A stretch of 64,000 nt of DNA from UBA3206 sp963623875 (GTDB lineage: Bacteria > Bacillota_I > Bacilli_A > Acholeplasmatales > Anaeroplasmataceae). The notes under the pieces are model-generated. The model was given only the letters and a program-made list of their open reading frames with translations, had not been told where the DNA came from and did not search any database. Shown one piece after another: positions 54,674-64,000 of this stretch (the stretch's first letter is position 1; each line of letters starts with the position of its first letter). Made by a program: the position numbers and the translations under genes. The stretch spans positions 1-64,000 of the forward strand of contig CAVFNL010000037.1 in assembly GCA_963623875.1 (NCBI GenBank), written 5' to 3'.

Positions 54674-56249
54674 TTAATTAATATTTATTAACTCTACTTT
54701 TGATTCATGTTTTAAACTCTTACTATCATAAGATATTCCTAGTAGTAATACAGCACCATGATATCTCTTAAATACACTTATATAATTCTTACTCTTTATT
54801 TGTTCTATAGCATTTATTGCACTATCATCTTCTTTAAGTTCTATTACAAATGGTATATGAGTGTTATCTTTAGGTGTAAATGTTATATCTGCTCTTCCAA
54901 GGGCCGATGTATCTTCTTTTCTTATATAATAGAATTCATTACATCTATAATTGATATATGAACTATTACAAATAATAAATCTTCTTTGTTTTTGTTAAAC
55001 ATAGATGCTAAAGAATGGTGATTTATATCTAATGTTTCATTAATAAACTTTGTATTACCTTTTAATGTTTCTTCATATAATTTCTTTGAATTAGATATAG
55101 GATTATATATCTCAGTCCAATTAAGAGAGTCTATAGCATTTATAAATTCTTCTTTTATTTCATGATTTGGTATATAACAACTCTTACTCTTTTCATTATA
55201 TGCTAAATATCCTAAGTGAATTAAAACAGTTAAAGCCGCATCTTTTGAATCAACTTTAGTTAAGTCATTATCAAATTTAGAAACATTAACCTCTACTTCA
55301 TCACCTGAAATCATTTTAGCAATTAAATCTTTAAGTTTACCATTATCATAATTCATATAATTTGTAACAGCTTCTCTTGCGCTTGTTTGAACCCAGTAAT
55401 CTCTGCATTTATTTTTTGAAATAGCTGTCACAACAGACTTAGGGTTGTAAAGTTCAACACCGTTAAGTCTATAACCATCATACCAATCTTTTATTTCATT
55501 AAAATTTCTATTATATTTATTGCATAACTCTTTTACTTCATTTTCAGTAAATCCTACGTATGATGCTAGAGTATCAGAATCTATCATATTATATTCAGTA
55601 AACATATTTAGAGTTGACTGTGCCCTGTAACGTCTAATAGGAAGTATTCCTGTCATATAGACTAAATCTATACAAGATGATACGTCGCTTGATTTAAATA
55701 GTAATCTTAAAAACATTATATAATCATCACAAAGTTTTGTATTATATTCTTCTTCTCTTAAGATTACATCCCATTCATCTATCAAAAAGATAAATGTATC
55801 TTTTGTACTAGATTTAATCTTAAGAAAATATTTTCTTAATGTATTATCTTGTGTGCCTAAAACATTTGGATACATATTTTTTAAATCATCTATTATTTGT
55901 GATTTCAGTTCACTTACAAATGTATTTTTATCATCTATATCTATATAAAGACTTGCCATATCAATCCATATAACATTATGTTTATTTAAATGTTCTAGGT
56001 ATAAGGGATCATTTGATATATTTAATTTATCAAATAATTCTTTAGAATCACAACCTTTTGAATAATATGCATTAAGCATAGATAGGGCCATTGTTTTTCC
56101 GAAACGGCGTGGACGTGTGAGGCACATAAATGAATTTGAAGAACCAAATAATCTATTTGTATAATTTACTAAATTTGATTTATCTACATATATTTCATTT
56201 TTTAAATTTTTTTGAATTCTGCATTATTTTTATTTAAATATAGTCCCAT
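54674..56249 (-). pseudogene. AAA-ATPase-like / PD-(D/E)XK nuclease-like protein, nearly full length, two frameshifts (copy 3)
   Basis: Three frames together give a complete family member of about 524 residues. The start at 56249 reads MGLYLNKNNAEF, then a seven-A run near 56205-56211 shifts the frame. The main frame (to 54922) carries MCLTRPRRFGKTMALSMLNA, FIFLIDEWDVI (Walker B-like), VYMTGILPIRRY, IKDWYDGYRLNGVELYNPKS and SARE. Near 54950 a second shift leads to YINYRCNEFYYIRKEDTSAL, GRADITF...FVIELKEDDSA (the nuclease-like D...ExK) and SLKHESKVELININ, ending at 54674. Each part is conserved, so decay is recent or these are base-call errors. Confidence 0.85.
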
Positions 56250-56337
56250 ACAAATCACGTCCTTTCTTGTAGTATAACATTATTTAATTAATTAATCCAT
56301 ATTTTAGATATATCATAATTTTTAATAAATTATACTT

Positions 56338-57558
56338 CTATTCAATCCCCCTAAACAAATTGTATCTTTCTTTTTCAATCTTTTCATATTTTTTGTCAGC
56401 TGCATCTATAACATCATTTGCGTCTTTTAAAACTTTTTCTTGATTATTTTTAAATACTTCAATAATAGTTTTATTTAGCTTTCCACTATTCGCATTATTA
56501 TCAAGGACTTCAATTACTGCATTTATATCCCAAGCATCTTTATAACTTCTTTTGGCAATAAGTGCAGAGATAACATCCGCTACTTGAAGTATTTCTTGAT
56601 CTATTGTCATATCCTTTTCTTTTAATTTTTTAGGATATCCTGTTCCGTCAAGACGTTCATGATGTCTATAGGCAATTTCCACGATATCATTATCCATATT
56701 CCCATCAAGAATTTGTTTTGTATAATTAACGTGTCTTTTCATAATCATAAATTCTTTATTTGTTAATTTATCCGGTTTATCTAAAATTCTTAATGGAATA
56801 GAAACTTTTCCAAGATCATGACAAAGAGATGCTACATATATTTTTTTTCTTCTATCAGCCTTTATTTTTAAAAGTCCTGATAATCTATATGCAATTATTG
56901 CGGTAGCTTTAGAGTGTGCAAGTGTTGTCTTATTATACATTTCAAATAGTGATGAAAGCATTACAATAAATTGATTTCTCTCTCTAAAGCCATAGATCAT
57001 TTTAGATACAAACTTATATACTACGGTTTTATAGTGTCCTGAATTAATTTCATATAACATATCAGTTTTCATCACAAGCCTTGTAAGATTTATAACATCT
57101 ACAACGTTATATTTACTACGTTCAATTAAAAGCTTCTTTAATGCTTTATCTTTATCATTTTCTAAATCATTTAAATATTTAGTATATTTCTTACAAATGT
57201 CTAGCGTTTTACCATATTTGCTATATTTCATTTTCTTTATAACACTTGAACTATTTATAACTACTTCTGCAAACGATTTGACTGGAGAAAAATATTTTAA
57301 GAATAAATATGTTTCAATCGCAACATCTCCGCCATCGTCTCTATTTGAAAATTTCCCTACATCATTAAAGCAAGACAAAAACACCATTGATTTAGTATGA
57401 ATAACACTCATTTTTTCTAGCCTACAAATCTTATATACGACGAACGCTAGTTTTATATTAAATTCTATTTGTTTTCTATCAATTCTTCCTATAAAATCAA
57501 TCGCAATTTGCCATAAATTATTTATAGGAACAATATTCCTACAATTAGGCTCTCTCAT
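56338..57558 (-). CDS. HD-GYP cyclic-di-GMP phosphodiesterase-like protein with degenerate N-terminal HD domain
   Basis: A 406-residue protein without membrane segments. Residues about 30-110 resemble an HD-GYP domain, but the metal HD pair reads FNDVGKF (His lost). From about residue 210 a full HD-GYP domain follows: LAHSKATAIIAYRLS, SLCHDLGKVSIP, MKRHVNYTKQILD, YRHHERLDGTGYPKKLK and ILQVADVISALIAK. These residues bind metals and cleave c-di-GMP. It is transcribed after the giant-protein gene, behind a hairpin; GGGGGG precedes the ATG. Confidence 0.88.
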   Translation of the reverse strand: MREPNCRNIVPINNLWQIAIDFIGRIDRKQIEFNIKLAFVVYKICRLEKMSVIHTKSMVFLSCFNDVGKFSNRDDGGDVAIETYLFLKYFSPVKSFAEVVINSSSVIKKMKYSKYGKTLDICKKYTKYLNDLENDKDKALKKLLIERSKYNVVDVINLTRLVMKTDMLYEINSGHYKTVVYKFVSKMIYGFRERNQFIVMLSSLFEMYNKTTLAHSKATAIIAYRLSGLLKIKADRRKKIYVASLCHDLGKVSIPLRILDKPDKLTNKEFMIMKRHVNYTKQILDGNMDNDIVEIAYRHHERLDGTGYPKKLKEKDMTIDQEILQVADVISALIAKRSYKDAWDINAVIEVLDNNANSGKLNKTIIEVFKNNQEKVLKDANDVIDAADKKYEKIEKERYNLFRGIE

Positions 57559-57577
57559 TTTTTACCCCCCTAAATAT

Positions 57578-57615
57578 AAAATATAACATCCCACAAGTCA
57601 AAAGACTCATGGGAT
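57578..57615 (-). terminator. Hairpin between the giant-protein gene and the HD-GYP gene
   Basis: ATCCCATGAGTC and GACTTGTGGGAT form a 12-base-pair stem (two G-U pairs) with a TTTT loop. The following GTTATATTTTATATTT is T-rich but interrupted, so read-through into the HD-GYP gene is possible. Confidence 0.65.
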
Positions 57616-57621
57616 ATTATT

Positions 57622-60600
57622 TTATTCTTCACTACTATTTTCGTTATATATAGCTTGTACAAAATAGTAATCTGATGTAGTAACACCCCAATTAGATTCA
57701 CTATTATCACTTTCATTTAAGATAAACTCTAGTTTAATAGTTTTTGTAATAATTGATGTGAATGGTAGGAATGAACCTACTTCTTTCTTTCCAATAGTAG
57801 ATGTTTTATCTATTTGGTTTTCCATATCAGTTGTAACATCTGCACCATAACCTTTTGGAAGATCTAGATAGAAATAGAAATATCCTTTAGGTAGAGTTTG
57901 TAGATTATATCTTAATAAATATTTATTATAAGTCTCACCGTTAATATCTTTAGAATCTAGAGTTTTTACAAGATATCCTGATATTTGAGATGTTGTAGGT
58001 GTTGTCTCATCACCTTTATAAATATTTTCTGATATAGTCATATATACTTCTGTAGGAGCAAAATCTTGTTGTGCCCATAATGTTACATCAAAGTAGATTG
58101 TATTAGTTGCGTCTACTATTGAAATGTGATAATATCTCACATTTCCAGCATCAGTATCTCCGTGAAGATATGCTTCACTAAATACCACATATGATACATA
58201 CCAGAAATGGTTATCTAGTGGGTTTCCTATATAATCCATATATAGTGAAATGTTATCATCAGATGCAACACCACTTATATCTGTATCAAGAGTATATGTT
58301 GTACCACCATATGTGAAAGTGGCGTTATTTGCATTAGCATTCAATGTATCAAACAGACTATTAAATGTTCCAATACTATCTTCACTTCCGCTATATGTTG
58401 TTTCATATATATTATTCCATTTATTATTAGAATCAAGTTCTACAAGGAATACTTTAACATTATTTTTTGTATCAATAAATGGTACATATAAATATGTTGT
58501 TTCATGATTTGAAAGTACTTCATTATCAGACTCTGTTTGAGAATCTTGACCATATGATGTAAGTTTCTTAAGTGTTGTATATTGATAAATCTTTGCATGC
58601 TCTTCTATACCAAATGTAGGAGCGTAATATGATAGGTCACTATTAGATACTGTACCTATTGAATAATAATCGGAAATTGATGTAGAATCACTATCATTAT
58701 TATATCTAATAGATTTTCCTTTAATTTCAATATCTCTTGAATTTGAAGAGAATATTTCATTATAAGTAATTTCCTTACCATCTACACCTGCAGTTGAAGT
58801 TCCTGCAAGAATTGATGTAGAAGTTTCTGTGCTTGGTTTCATAACAGACACAGTATTTCCTACTACAACAGATTGGTCTAAGAATGTTAATCTTTCAAGT
58901 AAAGAATTTTTAGAATATCCTTTTACAATATATAGAGTTGGGAATGTGTATTCACGAGTATATTCTGTGTTATCTTTCCATACACCTTTTGAAGAATAGA
59001 TATAATTATATTTATATGTGTCAGGTTCGTTATTGTTTGAAACTATAACAGTAATTCCGGCATATGTTTTGTTTGCGGCAGTACCATTATTTATAGTCTC
59101 ATCACTTAATGTATAAGTAACATTACCAATTGTATAGAAGTTGTTAAGATTATACTTAATTCTATATTCAGGTTCATATCCACGGCTGAATCCTACAGCT
59201 ACATATGAATCTTCTTTATAAGTTAGACTATTATCTTCTTTTGAAATAGTATTTCCCTTATATACAAAATCTGAATCATATAAATTGCTATCTTGTAGTG
59301 CAATACCATCCTCATATAGATTTGCATAAGATGAACCTTCTGTATAACATTCATTTTCAACTAAAATATGTTTGTATGTTTCAATGTTTCCAGACTCGGA
59401 AGTTATAGTATATGTAACAATATATTTTATACGAATATTATCAATATTCTCATAAGTTGCGTCTATACTGATTGTGGCATTTGCAGATACACTAAATTTA
59501 TATAAGTAGAAGTTATCACTTAGATAATCTGTAAGTTCAGAATAATCATATGCTCTACCAAATAGTATTGATGAAGTAGCCTCACCATTGCTATCAAAGT
59601 TAATGTCATTACCTTCAAAATTAAATTCTTCAATTTCAGCACTTTCGTTTAATGATTTAGTGATTGTAACAGTTTTCTTAGTACCATAATAATCTAGCAC
59701 GAATTCTAGTGTTCCACCTTTTAATTCTTTTGCGACATTAATCTTTAATGTTGCAGTACCATTACTTACAATTCCATTATTCTTTAATGAAGAATCAAAT
59801 GTAAATGTTGTATCACTTTCACTAAATTCAACAGCTCCATTTATAATCTTGAAGTATGATTTGAAATCAAAATCATCTGCTATATTATTTGCAGTTATAG
59901 TAAGTGTTACATCTCCACCTGAATATGTAAGAGATGTTTTATCAGATACTATACTAAACATATCATCTGATGTAGTCAATGGACTAAATACTACTTTATA
60001 TTTAGTTACAACTGTAGAATCTTCTGCAGTAACTATAACCGCATCACTAACAACATAATTTGAACCATCAGTATAAGCTCCGCTTAGATCAATTGATGTA
60101 TCCGTATTATTATTAGTTATAAATGTAGCTGATTCTGCATATTCTTTCTTAGATATTGTTATTGATGACATTGTTTTAATATTATCTAAATATGCTTTTG
60201 GTACATAATAGTAAATAATACCATTTGCTTCATCAATTAAAGACTCCGATGCATATAAATCATTATTATCATCATATTTTAAATCAAGTTCAAATATTGA
60301 TGTAGAAATTGATAGTTTTAATTGTTTCATCAATACTCTAATTTTATAATTTACAGAATCTTCATTTGTAATATCATAATCAACAGTTGCACTTGTAAGA
60401 GAACGCCATGATGAACTATTATCTTCAATAAGCTTAATTATACTTTCCCCATTATCATCAAGAGCTGTTAAATCATAATTTGTATCTAAGGAAAGAAGGT
60501 CGATATTATCAGGGATAAATGTACCATTCTTAATTCCTTTTGATGAAGACAACGCAAATATACCATAACCATCAATATTTGATGTTTGTCCTATATGTTT

Positions 60601-63600
60601 CATGAACGCATCAAACTTTACAACATCAATAGATTTGTCTCCGTTTATGAATTGATATTCTCCATCAAGATAATCATTAAGTAATGTATATAATATAGAA
60701 TTAGTTAATGAATTTGCTTGAGAACATGTAAGATAATCATTACCTATATATGCAGCTATAACATACTTCATTTCTTGATTGTATTTAGTACTATCTTCTG
60801 CAGTCATTGAAATGAATTTTTCTGCCATATTTTTCATTACTTTTTCATCAGTAATAGTTTTTAATAGGTCATCATAATATTCTTTATTTAAGTTTGCCAC
60901 AAGTTTTCCAAGGGATGAAGTTGTAGAATCATAATCCGCAAGAGCTATAAGTTTTACTATTTCTTTTAATTTTTCATTAGTAAATACATCTTCACTAAAT
61001 ATTGTGTATTCATATTTTGAATCATATGCACTATTAGATTTCCTTATAGTAGGATATAACAACATTAGTGCATCTAGTATTTCACTACTATAATTGATAT
61101 TAAAGTCAAATGATTTTAAATCTTCATACGTAAGGCCTTTAAATATTGTCATCTCTTCGGTGCCATCAACAAACGTTATTTTGTCCGTTGATGTGTTTAT
61201 TTCTATTGCATTATCACATTCTAGAACAAGTATTTCCTCTATTGTGGTGCCTGACACTCCAATAGTATATGTGGTGCCATCACTAGATCCACTTAAATAG
61301 AATCCTTTATAATTACCATTAGATTTAAATTTAACTGAATTAACACTTACTTCTTCACCATCAACAGTGTATGTTGTTTTACCATTTACTGTGATTACAC
61401 CACCATCGGTTGCTTTAACTAAAATGATGGTAGGTTCATATATAGTAAGAGTTGTTTCTTTTGTGACTTTTACAAGATTTGATGCTAAATATGATGCATA
61501 CTCAGATGTAGTATTGTAATAAGTATTATATCTAGTCTCAATTTCTTCAAGATTTGGATATGATACTTTGCTTGAGCCTGCATTTTGACCCACATCCAAA
61601 TATATTAAGTATGATCCTTTTCCAACCGAATTTCCAAGTGCATATTCAACTCCTGCTTTAACAGGAATTTCATAATAATATAACCTGTTTTTTGTTAATT
61701 CTCTTCTCCAAGTTGTATCAAATATTTTAGTTTTATTTGTCGTATCAGTTGGATTATATTCAATGTTGCCATCACTATCTTTATAAACAGTCTCAATTTC
61801 AGTAGCCCCACTATATAATGCACCATACGGATTTGTTGTATCCGTATTTCTATTAATTTTATATAAAGAAAAACCTTGTTGCCCATCATTTAAAGTTGCT
61901 AAAGCAATTTTTACATACCCATCTTGTTGCGGAGTAAACCATATTGAACTCGAAGGAAGATATTGAGTACTACTATTATATGTTTTACCTGCTACAACAA
62001 TTTCATCTAATGTAACATATTTATTAACCTCAATTTGTCCTTGTAATCTCAAACTATAAAACAAATCTGAATTTATATCACTTAAAAGTGATTGTTTTAT
62101 ATCATCAGACAGTGTTTCAATTTCGATATCTGCACTTTCTCCTGTTGTATTTGATGTTTTAGTGTATATTTTAAAATCAGTGTACTTTCCTTTACTACCT
62201 GTTAAATCACTTTTTTCAATATACGATGATGGGTCATTTGCGTATATTTTGGCATCATTACCGGTGTAATAACCAATATTATTTAATGCAGTAACCTCAT
62301 ATGTACTATTTTTTGCGGTTGCGCCGCTCGCAAGAGCCGCACATCCCTCAGAGGCAAGAGTATTATAAGTTGTTTGGTCTAAATCATTAGATACAATTAA
62401 TGGCATTGCATAACCTTTATTTGGCAAAGAACTAGTAGTCTCTGAATATGTAATAGTAGAAGCCCATGTAATTTTCTTTGTTGGGTCAATATACGCACTA
62501 CTTCCTGTACCATAGATATAAGATATTCTATCTAAAAGGTTTTTTACATCAAGACTTCCACCAAAATCAATATCAGTACCCTCATCAATATTTCCATCAG
62601 CGCTATCATACTCTTTATATGAATCAAATGTAAGTTTTGAAAGTTCTGCAAGTGCAGTTAAATCTGCGGCACTTACATTTTTTAATTTTTCTACTACATC
62701 AGAAGCAGTAACATCTGCATCTGATTCTTTTAAATATTCATGATATTTATAAATATAATAAGTTAAATCTTTACTTGTAACTTTTGTTGTACTTGAATCA
62801 TCATCATAATTTTCAAAGTTTGTAAGAGTCGCAAGAAGAATAGCTTTAAATATTTCTTTATCCGTCGCACCTGCCATACATAGTAGTTGTAAGTTTGTGT
62901 ATGTTGCGTTTTCTACAAGACTGTCTAGATAATCTTTAACATTAGTATAAGTTTTAGTACCTACTGTAATACTTACAGCTAAATTTTCTAAAGATGTTGT
63001 AGGTGCTAATGATATTTCATTAGTAACCGAACCTGCGGCTACATCAGTACTTTTTAAAGATGTAAGTAACATTTGAGCTGAAGCACTTTGATCTTTTGTA
63101 AGTCCGTTTTTATTTGCATAAGATGCTAATGCTTTTAAAATAGTTTTTTTACCAGTAGTATTAGCTAATATGTCTGTCATAAGAGATGATATAATTGAAA
63201 TTTCATCATCATCTGATGCGCCACTAGATTTACCTCTAGTTCTTACTCCGTCAAGACGCACTAAATCAGAAATTTGATAATATGTATATTGTGTTGTTTG
63301 TACACCTTTATAGCCATTTTCCCCAATATGAGTTTGAGTCGTTAAATAAACACCTACTACTGTTTTGTCTTTTATCCAAATGGATATTGGATGCCAAATA
63401 CCAGTATATACTGCTGAAGTTGCATATCCTACTACGTACTTAGCTTTTAATTCATTATGATCCTCAGTTTTATAAGTATACGTTGTAGTATCTTTTGTTG
63501 CGTTATATGAATCTGAAAAATCATAACCATATTTTATAAATTCACCTGTAGTAGTTACCTTTTGCAAGAAATTTGTACAATCAGTAGGGGCATTTATTAT

Positions 63601-64000
63601 TATGTAGTTTGATACCCATTGATTTTTTGCATCTTTATTTACATAATCATTCCAGTAGAATGTACCGGTTGATTTTAGTGAAGACATTGTATTCGACTGA
63701 TTTATATAATTATCTCTATCACTTTCAGATAGCGACATATAAAATGGCGTATAACCATTTGTTGTACTTGAGACATCTGATATATTATAAATATCTTTAT
63801 TAAAATCAGATGAGAAACCTGCAGTGACATTAAGCGTATTTCCTGTCACATCAAATGGTCCGTAATAATATGTAGAATCTTGAACTAAATCATCAGGGGT
63901 ATAAATATAACGATTTGAACTATTAACAGTCTCTGTAGAAGCTTGTACTCCACTAGTAGAGTTTTTACCATCAGATGTTGAAACACTACTTGGCGCATTT
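57622..64000 (-). CDS. Giant secreted or surface protein, 5' end outside the window
   Basis: The frame is open from the right edge to 57622, at least 2,126 codons, with no start in the window; the GTG at 63849 is only an internal codon, since the upstream codons (SSNRYIYTPDDLVQDSTYYYG) are clearly coding. It is rich in Ser, Thr, Asp, Asn and Tyr and almost free of Cys, as for surface proteins. Residues near FSIVSDKTSLTYSGGDVTLT look like an Ig-like beta domain, repeated in looser form around it; other parts are helical (SLMTDILANTTGKKTILKAL). No LPXTG, SLH, or membrane anchor is at the C-terminus. Function unknown; adhesin or surface-layer protein is the best guess. Confidence 0.85.
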   Translation of the reverse strand, partial: NAPSSVSTSDGKNSTSGVQASTETVNSSNRYIYTPDDLVQDSTYYYGPFDVTGNTLNVTAGFSSDFNKDIYNISDVSSTTNGYTPFYMSLSESDRDNYINQSNTMSSLKSTGTFYWNDYVNKDAKNQWVSNYIIINAPTDCTNFLQKVTTTGEFIKYGYDFSDSYNATKDTTTYTYKTEDHNELKAKYVVGYATSAVYTGIWHPISIWIKDKTVVGVYLTTQTHIGENGYKGVQTTQYTYYQISDLVRLDGVRTRGKSSGASDDDEISIISSLMTDILANTTGKKTILKALASYANKNGLTKDQSASAQMLLTSLKSTDVAAGSVTNEISLAPTTSLENLAVSITVGTKTYTNVKDYLDSLVENATYTNLQLLCMAGATDKEIFKAILLATLTNFENYDDDSSTTKVTSKDLTYYIYKYHEYLKESDADVTASDVVEKLKNVSAADLTALAELSKLTFDSYKEYDSADGNIDEGTDIDFGGSLDVKNLLDRISYIYGTGSSAYIDPTKKITWASTITYSETTSSLPNKGYAMPLIVSNDLDQTTYNTLASEGCAALASGATAKNSTYEVTALNNIGYYTGNDAKIYANDPSSYIEKSDLTGSKGKYTDFKIYTKTSNTTGESADIEIETLSDDIKQSLLSDINSDLFYSLRLQGQIEVNKYVTLDEIVVAGKTYNSSTQYLPSSSIWFTPQQDGYVKIALATLNDGQQGFSLYKINRNTDTTNPYGALYSGATEIETVYKDSDGNIEYNPTDTTNKTKIFDTTWRRELTKNRLYYYEIPVKAGVEYALGNSVGKGSYLIYLDVGQNAGSSKVSYPNLEEIETRYNTYYNTTSEYASYLASNLVKVTKETTLTIYEPTIILVKATDGGVITVNGKTTYTVDGEEVSVNSVKFKSNGNYKGFYLSGSSDGTTYTIGVSGTTIEEILVLECDNAIEINTSTDKITFVDGTEEMTIFKGLTYEDLKSFDFNINYSSEILDALMLLYPTIRKSNSAYDSKYEYTIFSEDVFTNEKLKEIVKLIALADYDSTTSSLGKLVANLNKEYYDDLLKTITDEKVMKNMAEKFISMTAEDSTKYNQEMKYVIAAYIGNDYLTCSQANSLTNSILYTLLNDYLDGEYQFINGDKSIDVVKFDAFMKHIGQTSNIDGYGIFALSSSKGIKNGTFIPDNIDLLSLDTNYDLTALDDNGESIIKLIEDNSSSWRSLTSATVDYDITNEDSVNYKIRVLMKQLKLSISTSIFELDLKYDDNNDLYASESLIDEANGIIYYYVPKAYLDNIKTMSSITISKKEYAESATFITNNNTDTSIDLSGAYTDGSNYVVSDAVIVTAEDSTVVTKYKVVFSPLTTSDDMFSIVSDKTSLTYSGGDVTLTITANNIADDFDFKSYFKIINGAVEFSESDTTFTFDSSLKNNGIVSNGTATLKINVAKELKGGTLEFVLDYYGTKKTVTITKSLNESAEIEEFNFEGNDINFDSNGEATSSILFGRAYDYSELTDYLSDNFYLYKFSVSANATISIDATYENIDNIRIKYIVTYTITSESGNIETYKHILVENECYTEGSSYANLYEDGIALQDSNLYDSDFVYKGNTISKEDNSLTYKEDSYVAVGFSRGYEPEYRIKYNLNNFYTIGNVTYTLSDETINNGTAANKTYAGITVIVSNNNEPDTYKYNYIYSSKGVWKDNTEYTREYTFPTLYIVKGYSKNSLLERLTFLDQSVVVGNTVSVMKPSTETSTSILAGTSTAGVDGKEITYNEIFSSNSRDIEIKGKSIRYNNDSDSTSISDYYSIGTVSNSDLSYYAPTFGIEEHAKIYQYTTLKKLTSYGQDSQTESDNEVLSNHETTYLYVPFIDTKNNVKVFLVELDSNNKWNNIYETTYSGSEDSIGTFNSLFDTLNANANNATFTYGGTTYTLDTDISGVASDDNISLYMDYIGNPLDNHFWYVSYVVFSEAYLHGDTDAGNVRYYHISIVDATNTIYFDVTLWAQQDFAPTEVYMTISENIYKGDETTPTTSQISGYLVKTLDSKDINGETYNKYLLRYNLQTLPKGYFYFYLDLPKGYGADVTTDMENQIDKTSTIGKKEVGSFLPFTSIITKTIKLEFILNESDNSESNWGVTTSDYYFVQAIYNENSSEE

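Noticed and set aside
1..64000. CRISPR array, tRNA, rRNA, insertion sequence or prophage
   Set aside because: No regular spacer-repeat pattern, tRNA-like TTCGA loop in a cloverleaf, rRNA, transposase or phage structural gene was found on reading both strands.

Overview
This window comes from a low-GC Gram-positive bacterium (Bacillota). The basis is very AT-rich DNA, strong AGGAGG ribosome sites, TTGACA/TATAAT promoters, many intrinsic terminators, a rplK-rplA-rplJ-rplL-methyltransferase-rpoB-rpoC cluster with an L10 leader, short HisG paired with HisZ, and comEA-comEC-holA. UGA is a normal stop (for example at the 31365-province proB overlap), so this is not a UGA=Trp mollicute. The lipoproteins, InlB-like/BspA-like repeats and a giant surface protein resemble host-associated, probably gut, uncultured Bacilli or Clostridia; the exact lineage cannot be fixed from sequence alone. 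Nearly all genes lie on the minus strand.

Layout. 1-252: 5' piece of a broken AAA-ATPase/nuclease-like gene. 327-3806: holA, comEC, comEA. 3851-8197: hisC-hisB-hisH-hisA-hisF-hisIE operon. 8414-9260 (+): a zinc-ribbon/TM2 gene and a frameshifted second copy. 9283-11814: large beta-helix lipoprotein. 11902-12094: a free-standing structured RNA with its own promoter and terminator that I cannot assign to a family. 12215-16116: hisJ-like phosphatase, hisZ, hisG, hisD; with the first operon this gives a complete histidine pathway from PRPP and ATP. 16204-17286: two related four-helix membrane proteins. 17412-21616: MarR regulator plus a heterodimeric ABC exporter with a visible operator. 21640-22588: ribU behind an FMN riboswitch. 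22631-23866: FtsX-like permease fragment. 23960-27309: tandem paralogous lipoproteins. 27506-32300: toroid-like protein, proB, proA, gpmI.

32435-43080 is mixed: an unknown plus-strand gene, a tyrosine-phosphatase lipoprotein, two decayed remnants, adenosine deaminase, beta-carbonic anhydrase, a FUSC-like membrane protein fused to a catalytically dead HAD domain, a VTC polyphosphate-polymerase-like gene with a DUF4956 membrane gene, and a BspA-like lipoprotein-galE-SIS-HD operon. 43188-43644 is a second wreck of the AAA/nuclease family. 43762-54572 is the RNA polymerase/ribosomal protein cluster. 54674-56249 is the third, nearly full-length but twice frameshifted, AAA/nuclease copy. 56338-57558 is an HD-GYP protein, and 57622-64000 is a giant protein of at least 2,126 residues that runs off the right edge.

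The main points of interest are the unassigned RNA at 11902-12094, the FUSC-pseudo-HAD fusion, the dispersed and repeatedly broken AAA/nuclease copies (the left-edge copy has its first 83 bases identical to the copy 56 kb away), the giant surface protein, and several cis-regulatory structures read directly from sequence. No CRISPR array, tRNA, rRNA or prophage was seen.
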